From NCBI GenBank assembly GCA_029851415.1, contig CM056743.1, positions 119,504,305 through 119,568,304 on the forward strand: a DNA stretch of 64,000 nucleotides, written 5' to 3'. Numbering within the stretch: position 1 is the first letter of the stretch; each line of letters starts with the position of its first letter. Both the position numbers and the translations under genes were made by a program. This stretch comes from Eretmocerus hayati. Lineage: Eukaryota > Arthropoda > Insecta > Hymenoptera > Aphelinidae. Positions 24,424-38,800 of this stretch are shown in pieces. Under the pieces are notes generated by a model. The model had not been told where the DNA came from, made no database searches, and saw nothing but the letters and a program-made list of their open reading frames with translations.

Positions 24424-27337
24424 ATTAGTGGGGTTCACAGTGCCGTTTTTACTTCAATTTCTTCCTTTTTCAATCATGATCTCGTTGCACCATTGGATAT
24501 TCAACTGAATCGGCCTGAGGTTTTTTACTTTCGTTGCAAAGTTTACTCACCTCCAATCAATTTATCTCAATGCATTGGCACACGTTTCATAAAATCGTTC
24601 ACAATTTTTCTCAAACTTTTTTCTTGGCTATAAAACGAAAATCGTCGAACTCCTGCATCTGTCGTAACACGAACAGCTCATCCACTTTTACCTCCTCGTT
24701 CGTCGCATGTCATTGAGCCTTGGCACGCAAGCTCATCGGTCGCTGATAAAGCTCCGACGCTGTACGTGGAAATTTCCTTCGCGCCGAACTCTTTGCGTCT
24801 GACTCGACGCCGATGTATCATTAGTCGTTATGGGGGTTTTGTTTGAGTTTGGAGTTTGTGAGCCAGCGTTGAAAGAAAATTTAAGTTCGTCGATTAGAGT
24901 TGGTGACTGTCATCCGAGCTGTCATTTTATAGTCGAAATTCTAATTGGATAATCTTTTCTAACGAAATTTGATAGGTGGAAGAGGTCCAGACGATACTGA
25001 TCGAAGAAATTAACTTTTGAAAACGGAATCAGTCGGCGATGACCTTCAAAACCTGTTGATTTTACAATTTTGCTTAGCCATCCTCGCCCATCCGATTTCT
25101 TCACACGCTCCTCTGAACAATTTCGAGATCATAAATCGATCTTAATGACGCGAAAGAGAGTGACGAAGGTCTCTGTTTCTGCTGATGAAGGAGAGCTAAC
25201 CGCTTCCGCTTGGTCGCTTATAATTTATTACGGAGGGCCCTCTACATCTTCTTCCTTCTTTCTATGGAAATACGGGTTGCTTCCAGCGCCTCTCGTCGTC
25301 CTTGTTGCGAAAATTGAAACCAGACATCACGACCATTTTGACCTCGGCAAATTTCGTGGAACAACATAAACACATATCCTACATACACAAAAGTGGGAGG
25401 AAAAATCGGCAAACGAGAAGATCTCGATCCAGAAATATCACATCGGGTGGCTCCTATCCTGTTAGCCCTCTTCCGTGCCTCGTTCTACATATTTCCTGGT
25501 TTTTGCGAATATCTACGCCCCTTTTTCGACTCCTTTGCAATAATCGCGGCAAACTAGTAGAAAATAATATCGGATTTAACTCTCGGCGGTCTCACAGTCC
25601 TTTGCCGCTTCTTCTGCGAATGGGCGTTGATTTATGCGGATAGAGATTTTTTTGGTCGCTTGTCTAGGCTAATTTTTCTTCTTTTTTCCATTTAGTTGTT
25701 GCAAGCGCTCCCCGAAAGCATCGAGCCAATTGGTTGAATCGAACGATTTGGGTACGGTAGAGCGAACTTGATCTTGAATCCGATGCTCCAATAATAACAA
25801 TATGCGTGTATGGAAGAGACTCTATCGCCAAGGTTGACAGGATCAAAAACGTTCTAAGAACGTTCGCGTCGTAAAATTCTCCAACACTGCTATATCTTGT
25901 GGAAAAACTCGAAAGTGTTTCATTTTTATAAACTGCAAAACGCAAAATATCCTTGTCCCGTGTCATCTGACGGCTGTTTAGCTCAATCAAGTTCCAATTA
26001 TAGTCCTCTACTTCACCACACAACCCTTCTTTTGTTGTTGTATATATGAGAACAAACCGGTCTGAACGAAATCAAGTCGGGAGAGTCACACTCCGCGTGT
26101 ACTTTTTCACACGATTAATATGCAATGTCAAGGAATTTTCATCAAAGAATCTATTATCCGGTAGTTCTCATTCTCTTTTTTTATTACCCACTCGCTGCTG
26201 AGTATTTTGCACGAGTACCCGAGCACAATTACAGTCTTGTCTTCGTCACACTAACGGATCCGGAATTCGTTCGAAGACGTCGTTGAATTGATCGGTTCAC
26301 GTGTTGCTAATGTCTTTTTCAACATGGGAGACCACTTCGCTGTCGTGTGCCTTTGCGAGTTGAAGTAAAAAAATGTTCACGGCGCAATGTGATCGCACAG
26401 CTGCTCCGTTTGCAACTGGATAGATTTTAAACTTCTGGATTTTTGCGATGTCTTAGCATCAGAATTAATACGAGATCTTTTGGTTTAGGGGAGCAAGGGC
26501 ACACCCTGAATCGATTGTTTTACTCCAAATTTTAACTGCGCTTGTCTGAATGATTGATTCAATATTATAGTTTATCATACCTATATGATCTCTCAAATAA
26601 TTCTAACGGAACTATCGTTTTCTTTGTTGCAGGTAAAAATTACTCTGGACTTACACTTACATCATTGAGTGTCTTTCAGTGAGTACGAAAAATGATCCTG
26701 ATTTGATCTTGATTTTCTTTGCTCGCGATCTCATTCTTTCCCACAATTTTGCCAAATTTTGATATTTTCGGCGCCTGTGACAGTGCACAATATCAATTTG
26801 TTTAGTACGAGTGTGCGACTTGCATATAAACAGGTTGCAGAACGTCGTGGTGGCGATCACACAGTAATCGCCGTGTGCAGTTCTCGTGCGAACGAATAAA
26901 AATCGAGGATAAAAATTTTGCCAACACAGCAGCCGACGCTCGGCGGAGTATAAGAGAGACGACAAAATGAGAGGAGACTTTGCTGCATATGCTGCGAACA
27001 AAGAGACGTCTACTGTTCTGTAATGCCACCGTCGTCGTTTTCGTTGTTGCTCTGCATGCGAACAATTCGCGAGTGTATATAGAGAAGAGAAGTGAAGCAT
27101 CTCTCTTTCGAACTCGCCTCGAATTTCATCTATACTCGGTGCTATACTTTACAGCAGCATTTTTTTTTCCATTGCAATCCAACCGGCTGCCGAAAATAGG
27201 GGAACATTGTTTTGTATGGTGTGCGTGAGCAGTTGAATGCCGCCACCGTTTTTAAATCATTTTTTTTATCTTATACGAGAAAAACGATCGAGAATGAAGA
27301 ATTCCTCTCTTAGCTCTCACTAACTTCGGAGGATCCT
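24424..27337. other. Non-coding stretch, probable intron
   Basis: No supportable gene, RNA or mobile element was seen. The longest frames (for example minus strand 26657-27100) have no recognisable similarity. Confidence 0.45.
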
Positions 27338-27527
27338 GGGGTCCTATTACGAGGCTTGATCCGCGAAAGCGCATACGGGAGACTAGTACACGAAAGCATG
27401 CAGGATTATACCTATACATGACCAACTATATAGGTGTACACCGGTAACTATAGGTATAGTCCTACATGCTTTCGTGTACTAGTATCCCGTATGCGCTTTC
27501 GCGGATCAAGCCTCGTAATACGACCCC
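27338..27527. mobile_element. 190-bp palindromic MITE
   Basis: Two nearly identical 79-bp inverted arms (27338-27416 and 27449-27527) start GGGGTCSTATTACGAGGC and surround a 32-bp centre. Only a few mismatches separate the arms. Flanking bases (CCTG near both borders) do not give an unambiguous target duplication, so the superfamily is open. Confidence 0.72.
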
Positions 27528-30500
27528 TGTTGCGATGCTAAGCTATCCAGTGTCTCGATGCAACCCTACCCCCTCTCTGACGATCCCGAGCGCGCTTCTC
27601 AATAACATCGCGTCTTTAGAGAACCAGACTCTAAGTATATATTCTAACTCAATCTCTCACAAAATTCAGCATCGCATTCGTATCGTGTCTGATTATTCAA
27701 ATACAGTCGTAACCGAGGTATTAATTATATACTTTTACACGCAGCGCTTCTTTTTATTTACCGAATCGCTCTTAAGATTTGTAGAGAGATCGACTTACAC
27801 CCCATTGCTTTATTCATTATATTCATTATTTGAAAAATTGTCAATGGCCATTGACCGCTAGTTCACCGATTACTTCCTCGGCGAGAGTGCGATTTATCAC
27901 AAGCAATGAGTTTGTCCCCTAGAAATGGTATAGACTGATGAAATGACTTCTGGAGACTGGCATTACACTCAGGTATATGTGTAGGGCGCGACTGACAACG
28001 GGTAATCAGGGCAGAAGCTAAACACAGCCCTATTCAATCGTTCGTTGATCGCTCAACCCCGAGTACATGAAAATTGCCCAGCGGTCTCGCTAATTTAAAT
28101 TCCCGCGTACTTCAACGGGCCCTTATAATAATATACGCCTTCAAAATATCTTTTCTGCGTGCAACAACGTCACAGTAACATGTACACGGAGCTTATATAA
28201 CACGCTCGTCGCGCTGCCGAGAGTCGTCTCGTGAGTCTATCGAGGGGTGCTTTCTGTCCGTCTTGCATCGCACCCTCCGTTTTCTCGCACCAACACACAA
28301 GTTGTTGCTCTCGTATATAGGCTCGACTTGCAGGGGCGCTGCTAAGAACGGTCGTCGCTCGCAATCGATACGGCTCGATGTGGCTGCTCCGCGTTGCCAC
28401 GGGGTGGTCTCCCCTATATCGCGAATCCCCACAGCTGTTGGTTTGGCCATTGCGAGATGATGCACAGCTGATGATGCCATAGCGAGCGTCGAGCTCTGAT
28501 GATGCAGAGACGAGCCGCTTTTTCGAGTGCGCGAATACAAAGATTTTGCCCCTTTGCACGCTGCGCGCCTGCAGAACTGCTCACAAACGGCTTTTCTATT
28601 TCGTCAACAGTTATGAAGTACCACGGGTACCTCCTCGTTGAGGAAACGCGTATTTTCCGCAATAACTCGGTACAGGAAGACGACTTTCTTTTATACACTG
28701 TGCGTGAATTTGCACTTGATTGACGTTTACTTGTAGATTGTCAAAAACTATTGTCCGATACACGAAAGGTTGAATCCACTTTGTGATTATTCTAACCTAA
28801 AATTGCCACTCTTAAACGCTTATTTTGGTGTTCTCGGGATGAAAAAATACATCCACTCGGCTCGCAAGTCCATTTCGGGCATTGGAAGAGGACTCGTCTG
28901 TCTCGCTGTGCAGAGTCCAAAATAGGCAAACGCCCTTAACCAATGGCCTATAACTTATAATTAGTATTAAATTATCTTTTTCGGAAATAAAATCGTTTCA
29001 CTGGCCAGAAGGGAAGTGACTGCGAGACATTGTAGATGGTGAGTTAGAGATTCGTCGATCGTAGATGGCCGAGCTTTACTGAATGAATGCAGAGAGGAGT
29101 GAGTCACTATCGTTCCGCGCTAAAAGGTGGAAATGCAGCTCGCTATGTATACATACTGCGATTACGTGAATTGAGCTAGTCTCGGGCGATTATACTCGAG
29201 AACCACGAGGTACATCAAAAGTGGGCGACTCCGTTTCATTCTTCGACGCTCGTTAGCGTATACATATAACGCTTGTATATACGCCGTCTAATCGCTCCTA
29301 ATTGACGCTATACCGCACGCCGCTTGGAGAGACAGTGACGATGACCGCCTCGATGTATTAGCGTGTCAAATAGGGTTAGCGACTTTTGAGATTGTGTGTA
29401 TATTATATACTCTACGAGATATCGCAACTTGCGCATTCATTATCATCTCCTCATCAGCGTTGCTGCTTGCGTTCTAGCTGCACTCACTTGCGCGAGCACT
29501 TGCGGGTTATACTAAATCAACAATATATCGATGAATTCGTCTCATCTCGGTACATCAACGCCCATCAACACTCATTTCATTCCGTTTGGGGATTGAATGT
29601 TATGGAAGAACACTCGCGGGAACTTGAACGAAATGAATCATCCGAGTTCAATCTCCCATGGATTTATTTCAAATTTTGCTGTTACGTCCCTCTGAGTCAA
29701 TACGATAGTAGAACGCAACCAGGCTGAATAATGCATCAAAGCTCATAGAACGCGTGTCCTCGTGCACTTTGCACCATGCATGCACTTGAAGGCAAAATAA
29801 TCCTAATGTATTGCGTATACCTTTCTCTCTCTCTCTCTCTCTCTCTCTTGCGGTCTCCGATGTAGCACATCAATTGCCTAACGGATGTACACCCGCCTCT
29901 CACAATTACTACTCATCCGCAAATTATTCATTATCATCGCGTTATCTCTCTCTCTCTCTCCTCTCCCCCCTCCATTCTTCTCTCTTTCTCTCTTCAACCA
30001 AGCGTGTATGTACGTATGTACGTGTACCTCGACGTGTACTCACAAGCACACGCAATGTATTCAATGCCTGGAGTATGAGGGTATACCGAAAAAACGGCCG
30101 CTAGGAGCGCTGGTGGTCCAACACATGCAATTCCCTGTCCATGCGCGTCTGTGAGAGTCGCCGCATACTCTCTCACACAGATAGACACTAGCACGCACCG
30201 ATGTACACGTACAGCAAAATCCATGTGTTGGGGAGCTTAAATGACAATCAGCGCCGCCCTGGTGGACGTTTTTTCGCTATAGCCTCATAGCTGCAGCAGA
30301 GAATCGACTGCGCGAGTACATATTATGGATGGTCAACCTTTCGACTTGTTTATCCCGCTTCGCCCGATATTCAAAAATGCCTCGACAGTAGTTCGACCGA
30401 AAGAGTGTTCGCAAGCTGAACTCGAGCCGCCGTATTCTGAACTCCTCGATGACGTTGCGGCAAAATCCGACGACGCCGCACCGTTGCTGCTGCATAGGGC

Positions 30501-30581
30501 TCGATAACTCGCCGCCGCGGAGCGCGCGAAAACGGAATGAGGTCAGCGTCGTCGTCGGCGGTGCATGCAGCAATGGCTATA

Positions 30582-30630
<49 letters not shown>

Positions 30631-32575
30631 ATTACGAGAGTAATTTGTACTTGTATAACGCGTGCGCTCAAGAGAGAGAAAGAGAGAGAGAAAACGTCTT
30701 GGAAACAACCTGCTTAACGCTCTCATCACGTGACGAGTATATACACGTGTTGAAGCCAAATTTTTGTGCACGCTCGTAGCTGTAAAAAGGGTTTTCTTCG
30801 AGGTTTTATTCACTTCTCTTCAACTCCTTCACTCGATTCATTATCCGAACCTCGAGTTCAAGGGTGCCAGTGAGCTCACTCGTTTTGCTTCAACGGTGTC
30901 TATATGGTACTATTCTCACCGAAAATGAACCTTGACCAATCCGTACACTATCGCACTACGCACAGATGAGTCACGTGGTATAGTGGACCTTAGATACTAC
31001 AGCCGCGTCGCGAATGATGCGGCAGTGTGTATACGTTCGTTTATTTGAACTCTGCCAATGAGATTTGGCTGAAATAAAGCGAACTGCAGAAGCGAATGAA
31101 GAAGAAGGATGAAAACATCAGAGACGGTAAACGAAACGCTTGTCGTCGGAGGTTATGAGCTTTCTCTCCCCTCTCCCTGCACAGCGGAGGTTATGTCCGC
31201 GCAATCACATTGCACATGTCGTCGTCCCGCCGAAGGCCTCTTCTTTTTTTCCTCACGCTGTCGCGGATGAGTATTGTACATTATGATATATGGGCGTTTC
31301 TCTCGGCTTCACACTCTTTGTGCACTTTGATCATGCAGAGGGCTTCCCTCGCGCACGGTCAAGGACGAAGCTTGCGAAGCGCCGCGGATCAGCCAGACAT
31401 GCTTTTTGAGATGCCGTACGCCAGATCTGCTGTGCGCCAATGACGATGATATATACATTAAATTGCGTGGCTGGGTCAAGTAATTCAACCGAGTCATTGT
31501 CCACCACGCCAATAATTGCGTCCTTCTCGGTTTACCTGTTTTCATTGCAAGCTGTTGGTACTACTACTTGCATAGCCACTGTTTGTAAATATCAACTTGT
31601 TGTCTCGCCATCAGAGTCCCCAAACGACTCGCTTTGCTTTTTCTTTGGAAATGATCAATGAGTCGAGTTATTTGACCAGCAACTGTTTGACAACGTTTCG
31701 AAGAAAATCCGCAAGGTGCTGGATTCCTCCGAATCCAGTGCGCGGAATTCTATATTTGTACGATCTTAACCATTGGCGACATCAGCCCATGCTGTGGAGA
31801 TTTATTTGTTGATAATATTACAGGCGTGTGAACATTGATGAAAACTACACTGATGGGTGAGCTCGTCGGTCGGTGAGCGTGTTGTATTGGAGCAATAATG
31901 TGTAAGTTCGAGTGTAGAGAGAGCTTTCAGCTGTCTGCAGTGCAATTACGCGTATTTTAGCAACATCGGAGCAGCGGATGGCCTCAGAACGAAGGGAGGG
32001 CATCGCATCACGATGTCATGGAGTTGAATCTTAATATAGTGTCGAGAGACCACCACTGCAGCAGCATAGCCTCGCACTTGCTTACAGGCCAAGCTGTCGT
32101 ATTGTAACAATTCGAGGGACAGTCACTATCGAGAATACTTGCTCTCAATCAATGTTCCAGGGAAGATCATCAGTATCCGCGACGTTGTGTGCAGTCGAAG
32201 CGCACAATTTTGTTCTCAACGACCAACGTGACATAATGTTCATTTTGTCATATTTTCAAGTTGAAACCTTCATGACAGAATTTCCTCTCAAAACCTTTTC
32301 CCTTTTTGATCGCATCCTATAACCGATTCTATTATTACACTCTGCGTGTACCATCGAATGGAGTATAAAGAGTGAACTTCGCTATAGCTGCCCCACGATG
32401 CAATGACCGCATGTGAGCGAGTAAACTCGTCTCGCAGCAAAATTCCGTGCTCTGTACCAGCGCGTCGTCGTTCGTCGACCGGCCCGTCCGAAATAGATCG
32501 ATGACACTCGCGTGCTACTGCTGATGCGTCTCTGCACTTGGTCACATCTGCATATCGGTGGATCGTCGTCTATAA
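27528..32575. other. 5-kb non-coding stretch with CT/GA microsatellites
   Basis: No supportable gene was found. CT runs occur at 29824-29848, 29946-29962 and 30581-30627, and a GA run at about 30671-30690. The short frames here consist largely of Ser-Leu or Arg-Glu dipeptides encoded by these runs. Confidence 0.45.
30581..30627. repeat. CT dinucleotide microsatellite
   Basis: A long uninterrupted CT run, followed about 45 bp downstream by a GA-rich run (30671-30690). The two could pair as a hairpin. In insects such GA/CT tracts may bind GAGA-type factors, which is only a possibility here. Confidence 0.92.
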
Positions 32576-32847
32576 GGGTGCGTCCCCAAATGCATATGCA
32601 CACTGCGCATATGCACTGCACACGTGCACATGTGCAGCTCATCGAATTTTAGCCAAAACCAGATGGAACTCATCTACAACTGCTTGTGATCAGCAGGTAA
32701 CGCAGCAAAGACAAAGCCCGATTCATATCAAAAGTTCTTCGATGCAAGCCCTTCAATTTTCGCTCAACTTCAATGAGCTGCACATGTGCACATGTGCAGT
32801 GCGTATGCGCTGTGTGCACTGCATATGCATCATTTGGGGACGCACCC
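32576..32847. mobile_element. PIF/Harbinger-like MITE (family A relative)
   Basis: The element is 272 bp with inverted ends starting GGGTGCGTCCCCAAATG and about 80-bp arms rich in GCACATGTGCA. It is flanked by direct TAA repeats at 32573-32575 and 32848-32850. The ends resemble the 1558 element (GGGTGTGTCCACAAAT). Both also contain GCTCATCGRATTTTAGCC or a close variant where the arm ends, so they share ancestry. No coding capacity. Confidence 0.85.
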
Positions 32848-32850
32848 TAA

Positions 32851-35800
32851 CCTAACTGATACACTCTCTCGCAATACCACTCGCTGTGTCCTCTCTTCTG
32901 CGGCTACGAGCTTCACTTGCAAACGCACTCTGAATTGACCGCCGTGTTCTGTAATAATACTCCCAACGAGATTCGAGTAATGCAATGCATATGCGAGTAT
33001 TTGCTACTCACCATGACAACATGATTATTCCGTATGGTATTTGAACAAACTTGCAAGCTCTTCTCCTCGATCTATAATTGAGCTTTGACGTGTATGAATG
33101 AACAACGAACGACGCCAATATTCATTTTACACGAAAGCTCGAGGTCGAATCATGATGGTTAGTCGTCGTTGATTCGAAAAAGTGGCAAGTGCGACCAAAC
33201 GATATATACAACAAAAGGCTCCGAGTCGGGCCGCGCTGATAGCAGCGCTTTCTCGGAATCGACGTTCCGACGACGCTCTCTCTGATACGAGAGTGATTAT
33301 ACATAATGTACGCACAGAAATCCACCGCGCTGAGCTTTATTCGTCACATGCAATCGGATACTTATTCGTATCGTGACTTTTTTTTCACCCCGACGCCAAG
33401 CATGCGTGAGTTGACGCAGTGAAAATTTGCACTCGCGCTATCGGAATTCCACAACTGATTCTATGGTAAATTCGTTGAGTCGAGCTTGCGACCATCTTAA
33501 ACTCGAGCGTTGAAGACTCGAGCTTCGCTACAAATCGAATTTCACGCATCTGTCTGTGAATATGCATCATCAAGAGAGGCCTCTACCCGACCAAAGTTCA
33601 AAGATGCAGTGACGATATATGGTAGCCTCGGAGGACGAAGCGGCCATTATTGCAGCAGCAGATCGTCGTCGGTCATCCGTGGAGAGGCTGCGCACCGAAA
33701 AGTAAATTCGTCGTCAAGTGAGCGAGCACTTGCCATCTACTAGTGTCTCGCAGTTTCACAAAGCTCGTGGCCTCGTATAACGAACTGTTTGTCAGCATCG
33801 ACTTTGAGCTTTCACAAAGACGCCATCATCAACATGCTAATACTCTTCGTTCTTTGTGTTTATGAGGGAAGATGATTGAGAGCACAGATAGCTTGTGACG
33901 ATCGAGCTTTTTGCAAAGCTGTCCTTCGGATGTGGACGAATTTTTATCGAATAATTGGCAGTAAAACTACTTTTGGTGAACGCTTCCACGTAACGATTCA
34001 GCAGCAAGGTAGTGAAGTATCCGCACAAAGAGGAACAAAGGAAACTTGCGAAGGTTGTGTGACGGTAGTATGGAGGAGCGATGGAAAAGCGCCGAGTCGA
34101 TAATTTTTGCTCAAACATCGCAGTATTGACGCGAGTAAACGCAACCATACGCTATATAAATATACAGCCTGAACGATGAACAAGAACGAGTAGTCATCGA
34201 GAGCGAGAGAGTCTTGCACGAGGTGCAACAAGGTGCGGGGCTGTAAAGATCGAGGAAGCTGCGAATTTTGCAGGTTCGAAATATCTGAAAGAGAGAGAGA
34301 GAGAAAGCTCAGTTTGCGAACCTCGTGCGAACGCATTGCGATCGTTGTGTATAGTTCTCTGTCGCTGCTCCCGATGGTGGAAGTGGGGGCCACCCGTCAA
34401 GTCGCAAAGTCGCAGCCGATGCATATTGTGGGGGTGTTGGCCTTCAACTTGGCGGCGCAGTTTCACTGACCTGCCTGAGAAACTCGCATTCTCATTTCTT
34501 CCGTTGTTCTCGCACTTCTTTCTCTCGCAATTTATGTATCGCTCTCGCTCTCCCTCTTATTTTTCCGCACGCTTTTCTTATCGCCTAGATTCCAAGGATT
34601 ATTACCGAAATGGCGCCGTTTATGCGACCGATTTTCATATTGGAAGTTTTGTCAACTGACGATTTTTGTTTTCATGAGCTCCGTAAATTTTTCGATAAAA
34701 ATCGATCTAACCGTTTGGTAGACTGACATTGGTGGATTGATTGGACAATTGTTGTGAGAATAATGTGAATTGTCGCGTTAAATCAGGACTTGAATCGTTT
34801 CCGAAGGTGATTTTGCATATCGATGGCAAAATGCGATCGTGATCTAAAGCTGCCTCTCGTGCGCGTGTGTAAAGAATCGATCGTTTCTAGTTCATTTAGA
34901 TTCTCGATTTTAATCTATTCAACGACCAATTATATGAACAGATGTTGCTGGTGCACTTCATAACAGTTTACCTGCCAGCGATGACAGATTATTTATACTC
35001 GAGGGAATGGAATTCTTTTTTTTCTCGAGCGTCACTCTTCCAGCGAACTCTGGTAAAATCTCCTCTCACTAAAATAATTAAAAAAAAAAAAAATCTCACG
35101 TAATGCCGTTAAGCCGATGACTATCGGAATCAGCATATTATTGTCGAAATGACGAAGGGAGCATTGTCTCAAACATCGCCTCGTCTATAGCGTTTTTCTT
35201 CAAATCCATCACTCCTCCCACTCTCTTCGGGTAATCCTCCTTTGATCTTTCGAAGCTTATTTTGAAATTTCATGGCGGCTGACCATTCATCTTGTACGCG
35301 CAAATCTTGCTCAACAACATTGGCGTATAAATGCACGTCAGCTACCGAATTAAGGAACTCCCTCCCACAAAGTTTTTCTCATTACTTTAACTCGTACAGC
35401 TGATATCTGCGAGAGTAATTTACGGCCCATCCTATAGTCTTCCTAACCTCATCTACGTAATTTTTACTTTTATAAATATCTTGCGCAGTCGTTTCTCGAC
35501 GAGTCAGCTGCAGCCTCACAACAGGTGGTCCAGGCTCTCACCCATCGATGCACGATACTCTTATATTTAACTATTCCTTCGAAAATCATCCGTCTCGTCG
35601 AGGTCAATGATAACACTCCCGCGATTCCTACATTCAGCATCCACAATTTTTCATTTCATCTTTTTAGCCTCACCTCCCTTTTGGGTCTTCTATGAGCGTC
35701 TGTTGTCAAACTCCCGTGTCCAATATTTTGCGCTCTGGCGTTGTTCTGGAGCTGTTCTCATGTGTGGCATTCTATGGTGGCATTGGCCGCGAAACGACTG

Positions 35801-38800
35801 CGTGATTTAGTGGGACCGTGTGCCGTACGGCTCCTTTGAAATAGAAGGATCTGGATGCACGCGCCCTCTTGCCCACCCTTTTTCTCTCGTCGTGTTTATC
35901 CCGAGATCCGCGATCGTTTTGCTCGTCTGATTCGATTTTCACTCGCCGAGTCTTTTATTAGGGATTGACTGGAAAGAAACGAATATAAAAAGCTTAGTAT
36001 GATGGTAATCGGTGGCTTTGTCTCGAGCGTCTATTTTGAAGACGAATCAACTCGACGATTAGCTATTTCTTTGAATTCAATGTCATTGATATGACTTGGT
36101 TGGATTCGGTTATAACGCTGCTCTTCATAGCTGATTGACGTCTACTTTGAGGTTTTGGGAATGGACAATGAATCAATGAATACCTCCTTCGGATGAAGAA
36201 CGCTCCTAGTGACACCTGTATTTCTGTAATGATCCGAAAGTCTGTTTTAAAAGCTATGACGATCATTCAAACCCCCTGATTTGCAAATCGATTTCAGAAT
36301 AAGAATTTTGGCCCTGCGCGTGGTCTGTAATATAGCAGCAGCATCGACGACGGGTCGCTCGGAGACGTCGATTGTAATCTTGCGCGAGAGGACGAACCGT
36401 ATATATTCGAATGGGACCAATTTAAACTGCTCTCCTCTTTGTCGTCGTCCTCATCCTCCTGAGCCTCGCGAACTCTCTCGCAGCACAAAGATTCCTCGCT
36501 GCGGCTTTTTCGCGGAATCGGGATGCAAAAAAGGAGCATCAGCAGCAGCAGCATCCGCGCGCCATTTGGACTCTCAAAAATCGCTTACTCGAAGACGGTG
36601 AATAACGAAAAGGCTCGAATTTTTGCAGAGCGCTCTGCAAAACTCGTTCTGCGCGCACATGACCACACACTTACTCAAGAGAGAATAGTTCTGCGGTCGC
36701 GCATTCACAAAAAGCTACGGGTAGCATCAGTGCATCGATCCGATCGTATTCGTGTAGGTATACCTCTACTATACACGAGAAATTCTGTAGCAGGTTCGCG
36801 GTGTATTTTTGCACAGCTGGGCCATTTTGCAGAGGAACGGCGGCGGCATGGTAGAGCGGGCCGTTTTCGAGCGATAAGCGAGTATAGCGCCCATGACGTA
36901 TCGTGGGAATGACATCGGGTGGCTCCTTCTCGTCTCTTTCTTTTTTCAAGCTGCTGCTGTTGATGCTGCTCTGTTGCATCACGCTCGTCGCACCACCCGG
37001 GTGCTGTTTGAGCGAGGACAAGTTTGTGGGGCTCCGCATTCACTGTAAAACAAGCTCTGCTCGCACGCGGCAGCCGAGGTGAGCAAGAAAGCTGCGTACA
37101 TATGAGAGACCGGCCTCGTTGTTCGCGGTGCTCAAGAGTAAATGTAGAAAGGATGAGTTCTTTTCGCGAGCTTGCAGAGTGCGTTTCTGCAGAGCTTCTT
37201 CATCCTCTGTTTTGCCAGAGTGGCCGCGTGTGATTTCTTTTCTCCGGTCGGCGTCTAATGTACCGTACAGTCGACAATTTCGGACGAGTTACAATGCTTC
37301 AACGGCGATCCGTCCTCTTTCTTTACGACGCGGGTTGTAGCATTTTCTCATAGAGCTTTGCATGAAAATTCATTGAAGAGAGCATCTTTCATTGAGGAAT
37401 GAGCAGATTTGCCGATACCTTAACTAAGTTGATCATTGAAAACTATCTTGGATGACATAATTTGTGTGACATTTTACTCGCATTTTACCTATTCCGTGAC
37501 TTACACCGCCGTACATCTAAATGCCTGCTGGCGATGACGGGCGATGATGATTTGCTCACAGTATCAAATTGACTCGAATTGACAATCATCTTGGACCTTT
37601 TCGTATGATGTAGAATGAGTAATTGCTGGATTACCTGGAAACTAACCTACACCAGCTTCAGTCTACTAGAGCGGTTGACATTGATGAAAGAAAATGACAA
37701 ATTCAGTCGATATAGCTGTAACCGACGTTAACTGTCCAGATTTTGCAAAAGCTGTCCAATGATGATTCGTTCACTGAGGAATCTATTGATGCTGTGGGGT
37801 ATGATCCTATGCAATCCTGAGAGAACACGTTGAGAGTAAATTCGTAGATCAATCGTATCGAAAGACTCTTGGAAGAGTATATCCATGAGCGAATCGGATC
37901 GTTATCGACTAATAACTGCTAACTAATATATACAGCATTACGTATTGGAAAATAGAGTTTTGAAAAAATAGGGCAAATAACTGAGGTAATGAATTCACAG
38001 TACATGAGTTTGGATGCACACAAATATCAGTCGAGTCTATGATACGGTTAGTTTGTGCAGTGCATCGATGTCGTGGCGCTTATGTAACACGTCGCGTCGA
38101 CGAGACAATTGCACGCGCTGCAAGTCCATTGACTCGCTATGCTGCAGCAGCGTACATGCATTTGTATGCTTTTTGCGCTCACAGCGATCTATACACCTTT
38201 ATTAGAGTTTAGCGCGTAGTTGCATCGAGCTATAGTCATTGCAGAGCGGAAGCCGGACGATTAGACCCGCGCCTTCTCGGATTAAAACGTGGATTCATCG
38301 CAGCATACTGAAAACCACAACAAGAACATTTTCGTCCCATTCTCATCGATTGCATTCTCAACGATCCCATATTCTGTCTTTCCGACCGGTGTTACGCCCT
38401 CGAACATTTAAAAGCTCATTGATATAAACAAGTCAATCAGGCGAGATGTCTGTTATCGCCTGAATTGAACTTCAAAGAGCGGATGGTCAGATTTGAACGT
38501 GCAGGTCCTCTTTCGATGGGATGGTCATAATGTCTGCAACGTGATATGCGGGAGGAGGTTACCCTAATCTCGCACAGAGGCCCGACAATGCCCCGGGCTA
38601 CTCTCTGATCAGCGCCTATACAGTATACTGCATCGCGAGCGCAAAAAAACGAAGAAACATCATCGGCCTCGGCGCTGAACACAACAGTCGTCTCGCAGGC
38701 AACCGGTGTGCTCGGTCTTCTCCATACCGAGACCCGGGCTCGTGAGCAACAAAAAGTATATCTCGAGAGGGAATCCAAGCTGTTCGGTTCTCGAACCTTT

